64,000 nucleotides of DNA from Bryopsis sp. KO-2023 (Eukaryota > Chlorophyta > Ulvophyceae > Bryopsidales > Bryopsidaceae), in assembly GCA_030272585.1 (NCBI GenBank), contig BSYQ01000006.1:4613001-4677000 (forward strand), given 5' to 3'. A program made the position numbers and the translations under genes. Positions 10,648 to 19,832 of the stretch are shown here, piece after piece. Each line of letters starts with the position of its first letter. The first letter of the stretch is position 1. The notes under the pieces were generated by a model. That model ran no database searches and was not told where the DNA came from. It saw only the letters and a program-made list of their open reading frames with translations.

Positions 10648-11178
10648 TGTAACCCCAAACCACGTCGCCTCCACCGATTTCGTCACACTGGCCAAGGCCA
10701 GAGTGCTATCGGGTAGAGGAGGGGTAGTTAGGACAGTCCAGCCACAGTCTGGAAGTAGCAGTCCAGCTGCGGAAATGACTAGGTTGGACGGTCCTAGGGG
10801 TAGAGACTAAGGGAAGGGATTGAGGGAGGTTAGGAAGATCAGCTAGGCTTGATAGGTTAGGTAGTCCCCATCAGTAGGTGGGATCCTAGGTGATCAGTGG
10901 GACTAGGGTGAGTCAGGCGGCAGCCTATTTAATGGCTGATCTTAGGTTATTGGACATTCTGGGTGAGGCTTTTGTGTTTATTCGGGTTTGGACCCTTTAT
11001 TGATTGTTGTAAGGAAGCTTGTGTGAAGAGTCCTGAGTAAGGTGCCTTGCAAAGGCCGTGTGATCAAGTTCAAGAGGGGCTGTCCCCACTTCCGCCGTTC
11101 CCGTTCTGCAGAAACGCCATCACAACCGTTAAGTACGGCTGCAGGGGTGACCCCAGCGGTCAAGGTTACCCTATTTGT
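10648..11178 (+). repeat. Element B 5' LTR (531 bp)
   Basis: The LTR starts TGTAACCCC directly after the ACCAAT duplication and runs to TATTTGT, immediately before the PBS. The 3' LTR carries the same sequence but ends GTGGTTACA, a tail missing here. A TATTTAA box lies at 10926-10932; the same box sits in the same context in the F LTR. Confidence 0.9.
10926..10932 (+). promoter_or_regulatory. TATA-like box TATTTAA in B LTR
   Basis: TATTTAA follows GCAGCC and precedes GGCTGATC. It is conserved in the divergent F LTR at 18924-18930, which suggests it is the core promoter of this LTR family. Confidence 0.45.
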
Positions 11179-11190
11179 TGGTTTCGGAGC
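11179..11190 (+). promoter_or_regulatory. Element B primer-binding site
   Basis: TGGTTTCGGAGC starts with TGG as expected for a tRNA 3' CCA end. The same 12-mer is the PBS of A, A2, C, D, E and F. Here it touches the LTR body directly instead of after a 2-nt spacer. Confidence 0.75.
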
Positions 11191-11213
11191 CAGGGTGCGC
11201 ACACTTTTGAGCT

Positions 11214-14200
11214 GTGCTGCAGCAGGCGTGCTACACATTCTGGGAAAACGTGCAGGAAGGCAGTCTGGACGATCAGGAGTTAAAGGCGGCTGGCTTTCGC
11301 CTGCGCCTATACCATTGGCAGGAACGGGAACAGGTTGCAGAGGAAGTAGCTTATAGACCACCCCTGACAATACACCCTGAGTTTATCGGACCCATACCTG
11401 CCATATTTGAGGACGAGTGGGTTGCTGTGTGGTGCCATCGTTTCCGCGCGAAGAGTTTTTGGTGGATATATCAGAGTGTACTCACAGGCCTGTTAACCAA
11501 GGAAGAGGGGGACTCACAAACTCGTGAGCTGTTCAGTAACGACTTATCTGGTCTTTTCAAGCTAGCCCGAGACAGAGCGCGTGATCACGAGGTCTCACGG
11601 CTGTTCTGGGGAGAGCACGAGGCAGCACGGCTGGGTACAGAGCGAGTGGAAGAACGAGTATCGGAGGAACTGCAAAAAGCCGAGCAGCAGTGGAAAACGA
11701 AGTTCCTCAAGGGTCTTGAAGACGAGTACCACCAAAGAACGGAGGGAGACGCCGAGGGATCACGCCCGGCAAGCAGAAATTCCCCAGATCTGAGTGGCGG
11801 CGCAGGAGAAGTTGGAGGAGTTGGAGAACCTGAGGAAAAACCGGACAGCGAGATCAGTGAAGAGAGCCTTGGTGGCAGCGCGGAGACAGAGCACGACGAG
11901 ACTGAGCAAGGCAGCGCGAGAGAGTGGGTCAGGGTTGAGTCTGAGGACGAGGAAAGAGAGAGCCACGAAGACTCTCCCCGTGATTGGGAAGCCGAGGTTG
12001 TTGTAGAAGAAGTCGGAGTCGAACCTAGTGAAGAAGGAGCCCCTGAAGGAGATCTTGTTGGAGCCACTGACCAAGCGGACGCCGAGGTTGTTGTGGAGGA
12101 AGTCGGAGTCGAACCTGTTGAAGAAGGAGCCTCTGAAGGAGATCTTGTTGGAGCCACTGACCAAGAGGAAGCCGAGGTTGTTGTGGAAGAAGTCGGAGTC
12201 GAACCTGTTGAAGAAGGAGCCTCTGAAGGAGATCTTGTTGGAGCCGCTGACCAAGAGGAAGCCGAGGTTGTTGTGGAAGAAGTCGGAGTCGAACCTGTTG
12301 AAGAAGGAGCCTCTGAAGGAGATCTTGTTGGAACCACTGACCAAGAGGAAGCCGAGGTTGTTGTGGAAGAAGTCGGAGTCGAACCTGTTGAAGAAGGAGC
12401 CTCTGAAGGAGATCTTGTTGGAGCCGCTGACCAAGAGGAAGCCGAGGTTGTTGTGGAAGAAGTCGGAGTCGAACCTGTTGAAGAAGGAGCCTCTGAAGGA
12501 GATCTTGTTGGAACCACTGACCAAGAGGAAGCCGAGGTTGTTGTGGAAGAAGTCGGAGTCGAACCTGTTGAAGAAGGAGCCTCTGAAGGAGATCTTGTTG
12601 GAGCCATTGACCAAGAGGAAGCCGAGGTTGTTGTGGAAGAAGTCGGAGTCGAACCTGTTGAAGAAGGGGCCTCTGAAGGAGATCTTGTTGGAGCCACTGA
12701 CCAAGAAGAAGCCGAGGTTGTTGTGGAAGAAGTCGGAGTCGAACCTGTTGAAGAAGGAGCCTCTGAAAAAGATCTTGTTGGAACCACTGACCAAGAGGAA
12801 GCCGAGGTTGTTGTGGAAGAAGTCGGAGTCGAACTTGTTGAAGAAGGAGCCTCTGACGGAGATCTTGTTGGAACCACTGACCAAGAGGAAGCCGAGGTTG
12901 TTGTGGAAGAAGTCGGAGTCGAACCTGTTGAAGAAGGAGCCTCTGAAGGAGATCTTGTTGGAACCACTGACCAAGAGGAAGCCGAGGTTGTTGTAGAAGA
13001 AGTCGGAGTCGAACCTGTTGAAGAAGGAGCCTCTGAAGGAGATCTTGTTGGAACCACTGACCAAGAGGAAGCCGAGGTTGTTGTGGAAGAAGTCGGAGTC
13101 GAACCTGTTGAAGAAGGAGCCTCTGAAGGAGATCTTGTTGGAACCACTGACCACGAGGAGGCTGAGGTTGTTGAAGAGGAAATCAGTGTTGAGCCAGACG
13201 AGGAAGGAGGAAGTGCGGCCGTTCCAGGGAGTAGCGGAGAGACCAACGGAGTGGGATCAGGCGGAGGAACTGAGTACCACAGCGCCGCTAGTTGGGCGGA
13301 AGGAAGAGCCTATCGTATCGAGCCAGGGTTTCCAGAGGACCCTTCTGAGCCATCGAGTACCACTTCAGACGAGGAAGAGTCCCACGAAGGAGAAGGCGAA
13401 AGAGAGTCGACCTCCAGTTCTGGGGAAGGATCGTTACCCCCAGATCAGCCCCCGCTGAACCCATTTTTTGCCTTTGACGACGAAGGAGAAGGCGAGAGTG
13501 GATCATCCTCCAGTGCTGAGGAAGAACCGTTACCGGACCAGCCCCCGCTGAACCCATTTGCCTTTGAGGTTGGACTTCCCTATCTCCAACCACCAGTCCC
13601 ACCTGTTCCTCCACCCGTTCCACCTGTACCACCTGGTCCACCACCAGTCCCTCCACCACTCCCTCCACCACCTCCTCCACCACACCCACCAGGCGGAGTC
13701 GGTGCTATGGCCCACCCCAGAGGACCTCCAAACAGGCTGATCAACAGTCAGTTAACAGCCTTCACTGGGGCAGAGAAGGAAGATGTGGCCACCTGGATAC
13801 GGTCATACGAGATTCTCGCCACAGGCTCAGGGTGGAGTGTACCACCAGCGGTGCTGGACCATGAGGATCAGAGAATTGAGAGACTCGTCCTGTATACGAC
13901 GGGGAAAGCGCGATCATGGGTGGACAATTGGACGGCCAGACACCCTACACATGTGGGAGGGCTGCCGAACCCAGAAAGGACATGGCAGGAGTTACAAATG
14001 GGCATGTTGGCAAGGTTTGGAGTGGCACCAGCGACGTTGGTGGCCCGTATCTTGGAACGGAAACAAAAGAATGACGAAACTGTGGGAGAATACGCTTCTG
14101 CACTCTCCCAGATGCAGCAACAACTCAATGCGAGTCGAGCCCCAGGCAGTCCCGCCGTGGCTGACGAACTTCTACTGCAATTGTTTAAGAACGGAGTGCG

Positions 14201-16487
14201 GGAGGATCTTGCCCCCATCCTGCTGGGTTTTACAGGAGATACCCTGGATGAAGCAGTGGCAAGAGCCAGACAGATCGAAGAGAGACAAGTGCGGCCGGGG
14301 CCAAAGCGAAAGACAACGATCAACACACTGGAGGAACTGCAGGACCAAGCCGTGATGGAGCCAGTCCTGGCGGAAGTAAATATTATGGATCAGCGGGTGA
14401 ACGAACAAATCGAGAATTTGAGGAAGGAGGTGCGCGAACACCAAACCACCACGGACTCGCGACTCAGAGGAGTGGAGCAGCATGTGAGAACCTCTGGGCA
14501 GCAGTTTGGCGAACTCAAAAGTATGATCTCCACTCTATCCGGAATGGTGGCGGATGTGAGACAGCCTAATGTGCCAGAGCCAGGAGGAGGGAACTATGGA
14601 AACACTGGGGGTACCGGAGCAAACCAAGTGCCAATCAATGGAGGCAGAGGGCAAGGGGCCTACAGAGGCAATGGCTGGGGAAATGGAGGAGGCAGAGGAC
14701 GGGGGACTCGGAACAATGGCAATGGAGGAAGAGGCTGGGGAGGAGGGCGTTATGATGTGAACAAAGTCAGATGTTGGCACTGCTCGCGCCTTGGCCATTA
14801 TGCCAGCCAGTGTCCTGAACATTTAAACTTCTTCCAGGCGGAAATGGGGGACCACCTGGTGATGGACTTTGAGCAAACGGACCCTGGGGCAACCACCACA
14901 GAAGGACCCGAGGAGGTTCTGGCACCAATCTGGTACTCTGAAATGGATATTGACCACGGAGGCTTGGACGGGGACCAGGGAGGCAGTGGAGGAACCCCCA
15001 TGGACACGAGCCCAATACCTTCAGAACCTCGAGCAGATGCTGGGGAGGAAGTTGTGATGGAGGAACCAAAGAAGGAACCAGAACCCCCACGGGAGCCGGA
15101 GGAGAAGACAAAGTCTGTGCCTGAACCAGAAGATGTGCCGAGGCCACGAGATGAGCCACAAGGATCGAGACCGGTTATGTTACCACCTATGTTACCTCCA
15201 CCCATGCGGCCACCGTCCCCACGGAATACCATGACCAAGAAAAAGAAAATGGGGAAAAAGACGGCGGGGGAGCCAAAAGAGAAGAGAATGTTTACGGCGG
15301 CAGAGGCCAAAAAGTTTGTGGAGGGTCTGATGACGGAGGTTCCAGTGGCGAGTCTGTGCCAGCACCACCCGGAGTTGATCGATGCATGGTTGAAGGCACT
15401 GAGGGTGCCCATGGCTAAAGTACCTGCAATCACTACTGTGGAGGGAGTGGGCAAGCCCAGCCCATATGCAGTCACCACCGCCACAGCCAAGATCATGGAG
15501 ACCAAGGTACCAGGGGCCATCATTGATACGGGGGCGAGTGCTTGTGTGATATCGGCCCAACTCCTAGCACGGACAGGGTTGACCCACCTGATGGAGGCAC
15601 CGAAGGGGAGGTACAGGGATTGCAATGGCGAGACTAGGCAAGCTCTGGGGTACATCCCTGCCCTGCCCATCGCCCTTGGACAATGCAAACAGATCGTACC
15701 GTGCCATGTAGTGGAGAACGAACATCTATCCCTGATCATTGGGACCCCGTGGTTGGTGGATACCGGTACAGAGATCCACTTTGGTTTCAAGCGGCTCACT
15801 CCGTGTGTGGCAGGACGGCGAGTAGGTCACGTACCCATCGAGTTCCTTCACACAACGACGCCTGAGAGTGCTGCAGTCGTCGCAGTTTACCAAACCCTCC
15901 GATCGATCGAAGAAACGAGCGCCGCCCCAGAACCGCCAGCAGCCCCCACTGGAAAGCAGCCACAGCAGGATTCAATGACGAGCCAAACGCCACCAGGGGA
16001 ACGCCGACCAGATGGGTTTATCCAGCCCTACCTCTACGTTCCTCAACCCCCTCCTCTGTGGGTCACCAAGCGCCAGAAGGCAGTGCTGCAGGAGTGCTGC
16101 GCTATTCGGCGGGGAAAGGGGATGAGTGAGGCGGCGGCCACACATCTGTATCACCAGGAGGCAGAAATACTGGACACCAGGGGGAGGCGCCATGGGAGCA
16201 CAAAGAGGGAGTTCAAAAAGATCCACGACGAAAGGTTGCGATGTGAGGGAGAGCCGAGAAAAAGGGATGCGATCACAAGGGAGTATTTCCGAAGGTGCGA
16301 CGCCGTGACGAGCGCACAGAGGGAGGAGTCGGAGGAGATGTTGGGGCACTTCCGCAGGGAGGCCCAGAGGTGGAGGCCAGTGGAGGGTGGCGAGACTGGA
16401 GGGGGGACCTCCACAGCAGCCGCAGCTGGCGGGGAGGGGAGGAGTGAGCCACCAAGGGTGGTGAGCTACGACTCCTCGGATTTTTAA
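11214..16487 (+). CDS. gag: Element B ORF1: Gag with CCHC knuckle and retropepsin
   Basis: The open frame of 1757 codons starts near a GTG/CTG and stops at TAA 16485-16487. Residues about 1-250 are charged. Residues about 260-650 are an acidic 30-residue repeat, then Glu/Ser-rich and Pro-rich stretches with two PPLNPF motifs. The first in-frame ATG is at 13707 (codon 832), just before a retrotransposon Gag core; an equivalent Met occurs in F. A coiled coil and Gly-rich region follow, then the CCHC knuckle C1187-x2-C-x4-H-x4-C. The protease has IIDTGASAC (D about 1438) and LIIGTPWL. The tail is charged. Where translation begins is open: a non-AUG start, a spliced leader, or the ATG at 13707 with an untranslated but open 5' part. 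Confidence 0.85.
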   Translation: MLQQACYTFWENVQEGSLDDQELKAAGFRLRLYHWQEREQVAEEVAYRPPLTIHPEFIGPIPAIFEDEWVAVWCHRFRAKSFWWIYQSVLTGLLTKEEGDSQTRELFSNDLSGLFKLARDRARDHEVSRLFWGEHEAARLGTERVEERVSEELQKAEQQWKTKFLKGLEDEYHQRTEGDAEGSRPASRNSPDLSGGAGEVGGVGEPEEKPDSEISEESLGGSAETEHDETEQGSAREWVRVESEDEERESHEDSPRDWEAEVVVEEVGVEPSEEGAPEGDLVGATDQADAEVVVEEVGVEPVEEGASEGDLVGATDQEEAEVVVEEVGVEPVEEGASEGDLVGAADQEEAEVVVEEVGVEPVEEGASEGDLVGTTDQEEAEVVVEEVGVEPVEEGASEGDLVGAADQEEAEVVVEEVGVEPVEEGASEGDLVGTTDQEEAEVVVEEVGVEPVEEGASEGDLVGAIDQEEAEVVVEEVGVEPVEEGASEGDLVGATDQEEAEVVVEEVGVEPVEEGASEKDLVGTTDQEEAEVVVEEVGVELVEEGASDGDLVGTTDQEEAEVVVEEVGVEPVEEGASEGDLVGTTDQEEAEVVVEEVGVEPVEEGASEGDLVGTTDQEEAEVVVEEVGVEPVEEGASEGDLVGTTDHEEAEVVEEEISVEPDEEGGSAAVPGSSGETNGVGSGGGTEYHSAASWAEGRAYRIEPGFPEDPSEPSSTTSDEEESHEGEGERESTSSSGEGSLPPDQPPLNPFFAFDDEGEGESGSSSSAEEEPLPDQPPLNPFAFEVGLPYLQPPVPPVPPPVPPVPPGPPPVPPPLPPPPPPPHPPGGVGAMAHPRGPPNRLINSQLTAFTGAEKEDVATWIRSYEILATGSGWSVPPAVLDHEDQRIERLVLYTTGKARSWVDNWTARHPTHVGGLPNPERTWQELQMGMLARFGVAPATLVARILERKQKNDETVGEYASALSQMQQQLNASRAPGSPAVADELLLQLFKNGVREDLAPILLGFTGDTLDEAVARARQIEERQVRPGPKRKTTINTLEELQDQAVMEPVLAEVNIMDQRVNEQIENLRKEVREHQTTTDSRLRGVEQHVRTSGQQFGELKSMISTLSGMVADVRQPNVPEPGGGNYGNTGGTGANQVPINGGRGQGAYRGNGWGNGGGRGRGTRNNGNGGRGWGGGRYDVNKVRCWHCSRLGHYASQCPEHLNFFQAEMGDHLVMDFEQTDPGATTTEGPEEVLAPIWYSEMDIDHGGLDGDQGGSGGTPMDTSPIPSEPRADAGEEVVMEEPKKEPEPPREPEEKTKSVPEPEDVPRPRDEPQGSRPVMLPPMLPPPMRPPSPRNTMTKKKKMGKKTAGEPKEKRMFTAAEAKKFVEGLMTEVPVASLCQHHPELIDAWLKALRVPMAKVPAITTVEGVGKPSPYAVTTATAKIMETKVPGAIIDTGASACVISAQLLARTGLTHLMEAPKGRYRDCNGETRQALGYIPALPIALGQCKQIVPCHVVENEHLSLIIGTPWLVDTGTEIHFGFKRLTPCVAGRRVGHVPIEFLHTTTPESAAVVAVYQTLRSIEETSAAPEPPAAPTGKQPQQDSMTSQTPPGERRPDGFIQPYLYVPQPPPLWVTKRQKAVLQECCAIRRGKGMSEAAATHLYHQEAEILDTRGRRHGSTKREFKKIHDERLRCEGEPRKRDAITREYFRRCDAVTSAQREESEEMLGHFRREAQRWRPVEGGETGGGTSTAAAAGGEGRSEPPRVVSYDSSDF
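11991..13160 (+). repeat. 90-bp in-frame tandem repeat, 13 copies
   Basis: Units begin GCCGAGGTTGTTG every 90 bp at 11991, 12081 and so on to 13071, with a decaying unit from 13161. Each encodes 30 residues, consensus EAEVVVEEVG-VEPVEEGASE-GDLVGTTDQE, strongly acidic. Units differ at few positions, so expansion is recent. F has only one degenerate related unit (VQEGNLVGVTDQ). Because 90 is divisible by 3, other frames are open here too; those are shadows. Confidence 0.95.
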
Positions 16488-16535
16488 GTGGGCCGGCCAC
16501 CGACGTCCTTCTTCGGCGACACCTGAAGGGGTGGC
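16479..16535 (+). promoter_or_regulatory. Predicted -1 frameshift signal between B ORF1 and RT
   Basis: ORF1 ends GAT TTT TAA. A P-site tRNA on TTT (16482-16484) can re-pair on TTT one base upstream, giving TTA AGT GGG in the RT frame, which is open to 16661 and beyond. Downstream, GCCACC (16496-16501) can pair with GGTGGC (16530-16535), with an inner CCTTC/GAAGG helix. About 50 nt after the stop are almost invariant between B and F although the gag sequences diverge. Confidence 0.55.
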
Positions 16536-18499
16536 GGAGGTGGTTCGGTCCCACAAAGGGGAATAAAGGGAAAAGGGGAAGAGGGCGGCGTGGCAAGCGT
16601 GCGGGTAAACGAGAACAATGGCGTCGAGCAGGCAGGAGGATCAAGGAGCAGGAAGCGAGAATGCAACGCCAAACGGAAGAAGTAGAAAGGGCCAGGAGTC
16701 TGTGGCCGGACTCATGGGCCATGCAATGCTTAAACCATAGCAGAACAGTGGAGGCAGAAATCCTTATGAGGGAGGGAATGGGAGAAGAAAAAGAAAAAAA
16801 GGGAAAAGAAAATTCAAGGGAAAGGAAAGCCAAAGAAACAGAAAAAGAAGAGGAAAGAAAAGAAAAAGGAGAAAGAAAAGAAAGGTTTGGGTTGAGGGAA
16901 ATGGGACAGGCAGCAGTTCAGCTGCAGGAAAATCAGATTTGGGCAGGGGTGGTTCCCCTTGGGACTTCTGATGTAGAAAATAAAACGTTTGCCACAGAAA
17001 AGGAAAGGGAAGAGAAAAAGGTGTCACTTAGAGAAAAACTGGAAGAACTGAAAATTAGTCCCCATCTTACCCCCCACCAAAGAAAAGAGCTGCTGGAGCT
17101 TCTGCAGCAGTACCCCGATGCCTGTGCTTGGTCCTCGGATCAAGTCGGGCAAACCAACATTTTATACCACGAGATCCCCACCGGAGATCATCCCCCCATC
17201 AGGCAGAATCCCTACCGGTTCAGTTTTGCGGAGAACCAGGTAGTCAAATCGGAGGTGGCGAGGATGCTCCTGGATGGAGTGGTGCGGAAGTCAAAGTCCC
17301 CGTGGGCCTCACCGATCGTCTTGGTTCCAAAGCCAGATGGGTCGGTGCGGTTCTGTGTTGATTACCGCAAGCTCAACAAGGTGACCACCCGAGATAGCTT
17401 TCCTCTCCCGAGGATAGAGGATGCGATCAACCAGTTCTCGGAGGCCAAGTTCTTCACCGCTTTGGATTTGAGATCAGGGTATTGGCAGGTCAGGATGAGC
17501 ACTGCCTCCGCGGAGAAAACGGCCTTCATCACACAGGAGGGGCTGTATGAGTTCGTGGTGATGCCCTTCGGGCTCAGTAACGCCCCAGCGACATTCCAAA
17601 GGATGATGAACGAGGTACTGGGACCTATGCTGTGGAAGGGGGTGATCGTGTATTTGGATGATATCATCATCTATGCGGAGACTTGGGAAAAGCATCAGGA
17701 GATCTTGGCAGAGGTGCTGCAGCGGCTGAAGGAGGCCAACCTGAGGATCAGCCCGAGGAAATCGGACTTCGGGTTTGAGGAGCTACTCTACTTGGGCCAC
17801 ATCGTGGGAAAAGGGGAAATCAAGATGAATCCGAAGAAGGTAGCCACAGTGGAGCTGCAGGAGCCACCGGTGGATGTGTCTACTCTGAGGTCCTTCCTTG
17901 GCCTTACTTCTTACTACAGGAGATTTGTGCGCGACTATGCAAGGATCGCTGCACCTCTGACGGAGTTGTTGAAGAAGGATGTGCCATTTGAATGGAGGGA
18001 TCGACAACAACAAGCATTTGAGAGGCTGAAGAAAAGCATAACCGATCAACCAGTCCTGGCTCCACCACAGCCACACCTACCATACACTCTGCAGACAGAC
18101 TGGAGCAGCCAGGCTGTGGGGGCAGTACTCTGCCAGAAGGATGAGCAAGGGAGAGAGCATGTGGTAGCTTATGCCAGCAAAAGACTCAACCCAGCGGAGA
18201 AGAACTATTCGGTAGTGGAGGGGGAGTGCCTGGCAGTGGTATGGGCTTGCACCCTATTCAGGCCATACATCTATGGCACAGAATTTGTGCTGCAGACAGA
18301 CCAGCGGGCATTACAGTGGTTGATGACAGGCACTAAACTGACGGGAAAACTGATGAGGTGGGCACTCCGCCTACAGGAGTTTGATTTCAGGATTGAGTTC
18401 CGCGCTGGAAAAAGCAATGCGAATGCGGATGCACTGACCAGGCTTCCAGTTCCACTGGATCATCCGATAGTCAGTGGATCCACAGCACTTCGTCCATAA
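16484..18499 (+). CDS. pol: Element B RT-RNase H ORF
   Basis: The ORF is in the -1 frame relative to ORF1; the first ATG is at 16661 but the frame is open from the slip site. It begins with a highly basic, Glu-rich linker, then RT with VDYRKLNKVT, DLRSGYWQV, PFGLSNAPATFQ and the catalytic VYLDD, a connection, then RNase H with TDWSSQAVGAVL, VEGECLAVVW, TDQRALQW and NANADALTRLP. It stops at TAA 18497-18499 after STALRP; F stops at the same codon position. The linker to integrase holds two more in-frame stops, so integrase is probably not made by simple read-through. Confidence 0.9.
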   Translation, partial: LSGPATDVLLRRHLKGWRRWFGPTKGNKGKRGRGRRGKRAGKREQWRRAGRRIKEQEARMQRQTEEVERARSLWPDSWAMQCLNHSRTVEAEILMREGMGEEKEKKGKENSRERKAKETEKEEERKEKGERKERFGLREMGQAAVQLQENQIWAGVVPLGTSDVENKTFATEKEREEKKVSLREKLEELKISPHLTPHQRKELLELLQQYPDACAWSSDQVGQTNILYHEIPTGDHPPIRQNPYRFSFAENQVVKSEVARMLLDGVVRKSKSPWASPIVLVPKPDGSVRFCVDYRKLNKVTTRDSFPLPRIEDAINQFSEAKFFTALDLRSGYWQVRMSTASAEKTAFITQEGLYEFVVMPFGLSNAPATFQRMMNEVLGPMLWKGVIVYLDDIIIYAETWEKHQEILAEVLQRLKEANLRISPRKSDFGFEELLYLGHIVGKGEIKMNPKKVATVELQEPPVDVSTLRSFLGLTSYYRRFVRDYARIAAPLTELLKKDVPFEWRDRQQQAFERLKKSITDQPVLAPPQPHLPYTLQTDWSSQAVGAVLCQKDEQGREHVVAYASKRLNPAEKNYSVVEGECLAVVWACTLFRPYIYGTEFVLQTDQRALQWLMTGTKLTGKLMRWALRLQEFDFRIEFRAGKSNANADALTRLPVPLDHPIVSGSTALRP

Positions 18500-18592
18500 G
18501 GATCTTCCGGGGATCTCAAGATCATGGCTGGAAAAAGAGGAACCATTGTTGGTCCAATGGGGGTACTTCTAGACTGAAGGCAAGGCCACACG

Positions 18593-19193
18593 TGTAACCC
18601 CAAACCACGTCGCCTCGACCAATTTTGTCACCTCCAGGGCTAGAGTGATATCAGGGGAGGGAATGCTGCTTGAGGCAGTCCCAGACGGATTACGTAGGGC
18701 TAGCAGTCACCCCGGGACAGTTCTGCCATAGCAGTTCCGCCACAGTTTAGAAGTAGCAGTTCAGCTACATAAATGCCTAGGTTGGACGTTCCTAGGGGTT
18801 GGTGCTGAGGGAAGGGATTGAGAGTGGTTAGGAAGATCAACTAGGCTTGATGGGTTAGGAAGTCTCCATCAGTAGGTGGGATCCTAGGTGATCAGTGGGA
18901 CCAAGGTGAGTCAGGCTGCAGCCTATTTAAACGGCTGATCTTAGGGTATTGTACTTCTTCTTGGTGCGGATCTTCTGGGTTAGGTTCTTGTGTTTTGTTC
19001 GAGTTTGGACCTTGTGATTGTGTAAGAGAGCTTTTGAGAAGAGTCCCGAGTGGAAGAGTGCCCTACAAGGCTGTGTGATCAAGTTAAAGAGGGGCTGTCC
19101 CCACTTCGGCCGTTCCAGTTCTGCAGAAACTCCACCACAACCGTTCAGTCAGGCTGCAGGGGTGACCCCAGCGGTCAGGACGACGCCATTTGT
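18593..19193 (+). repeat. Element F 5' LTR (601 bp)
   Basis: The LTR starts TGTAACCCC and ends CCATTTGT next to the PBS. It is related to but clearly divergent from the B LTR, sharing the ends and several internal blocks including TATTTAA at 18924-18930. Confidence 0.9.
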
Positions 19194-19205
19194 TGGTTTC
19201 GGAGC
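19194..19205 (+). promoter_or_regulatory. Element F primer-binding site
   Basis: TGGTTTCGGAGC lies directly after the LTR body, followed by the same GCGCACACTTTT-type leader as in B. Confidence 0.7.
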
Positions 19206-19616
19206 CCAGGCGCGCACACTTTTTAGCTGTGCTGCAGCAGACGTGCACTACGGCTCTGGCAGTCGTTATAAGTGGGCAGTCTGGACGAGCAAGACCTGAG
19301 AGTGAGAAAAGAAGCGGAGTAAGCTCTTGCAAGAGTGAAGAGAAGGACCCACAGGGGTGGATACGTTTCAAAAGGGTACAAGGTCGAGCTTGGGTCGCTC
19401 ACAAGGGTGAAGAGAAGGCGAAAAAGCTTTGTGGGTTTCGGGATCTTGTGGGATCTTAACCTAAGGTTAGGTCAGAACTGCTGTTGGGTCGCTTTTGTCT
19501 TGTTTGGGCTGCAGCAAGGTCGAGAACAAATACAAGAAAGAGTGACGAACTGCATAAGGTGGAAAAAGAAGCAAGGGCAGTACTTATCCGAGGTTTGGAG
19601 GAGAACAGAGGGTAAA
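19206..19616 (+). pseudogene. 5' remnant of F ORF1 region
   Basis: The first 90 or so bases match the start of B ORF1 (GGCAGTCTGGACGA shared), but frames are broken. From about 19298 onward I see no similarity to B or to the rest of F. The B-equivalent segment of some 200 codons before the F gag resumes at 35689 is missing or replaced. Part of this stretch could alternatively belong to the LTR of element C. Confidence 0.4.
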
Positions 19617-19687
19617 TGATACGGGATAAAGCGGCACAGCCCGCAAAGGGGGCGGGCCGGTCCACCAACGTCCCGTATCATGTATCA
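19617..19687 (+). repeat. Candidate 71-bp LTR of element C
   Basis: The stretch starts TGATACGGGA and ends TGTATCA, 2 nt (TT) before the PBS, the spacing seen in element A. It also holds a 10-bp inverted repeat TGATACGGGA/TCCCGTATCA (19617-19626, 19671-19680). It bears no resemblance to the 420-bp E LTR. No second copy is available, so the boundaries and the LTR identity are uncertain. Confidence 0.35.
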
Positions 19688-19689
19688 TT

Positions 19690-19701
19690 TGGTTTCGGAG
19701 C
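19690..19701 (+). promoter_or_regulatory. Element C primer-binding site
   Basis: TGGTTTCGGAGC is followed by the AGGCAAGAACTTTAAG leader shared with E (GCAAGAACTTTAAG identical). Confidence 0.75.
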
Positions 19702-19832
19702 TAGGCAAGAACTTTAAGTTCTTGAGATCGAAACTTGTGAACGTGGCGCAACAAACGTTTTTGTTTGTTTGTTTGGTAGAGAGAAACTCCAACCGTGGTT
19801 GTTGAGTACTCCCAAATAGTGGCTGAGAGACC

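Noticed and set aside
10648..10695. Sixteen extra N-terminal codons on D pol
   Set aside because: They are B LTR sequence. The true upstream codons are at 48450-48803 and join in frame.
11585..13246. Long minus-strand and +2-frame open frames over the 90-bp repeats
   Set aside because: A 90-bp repeat without stops in other frames automatically gives long shadow frames; they have no domain content and the plus-strand frame continues into Gag.
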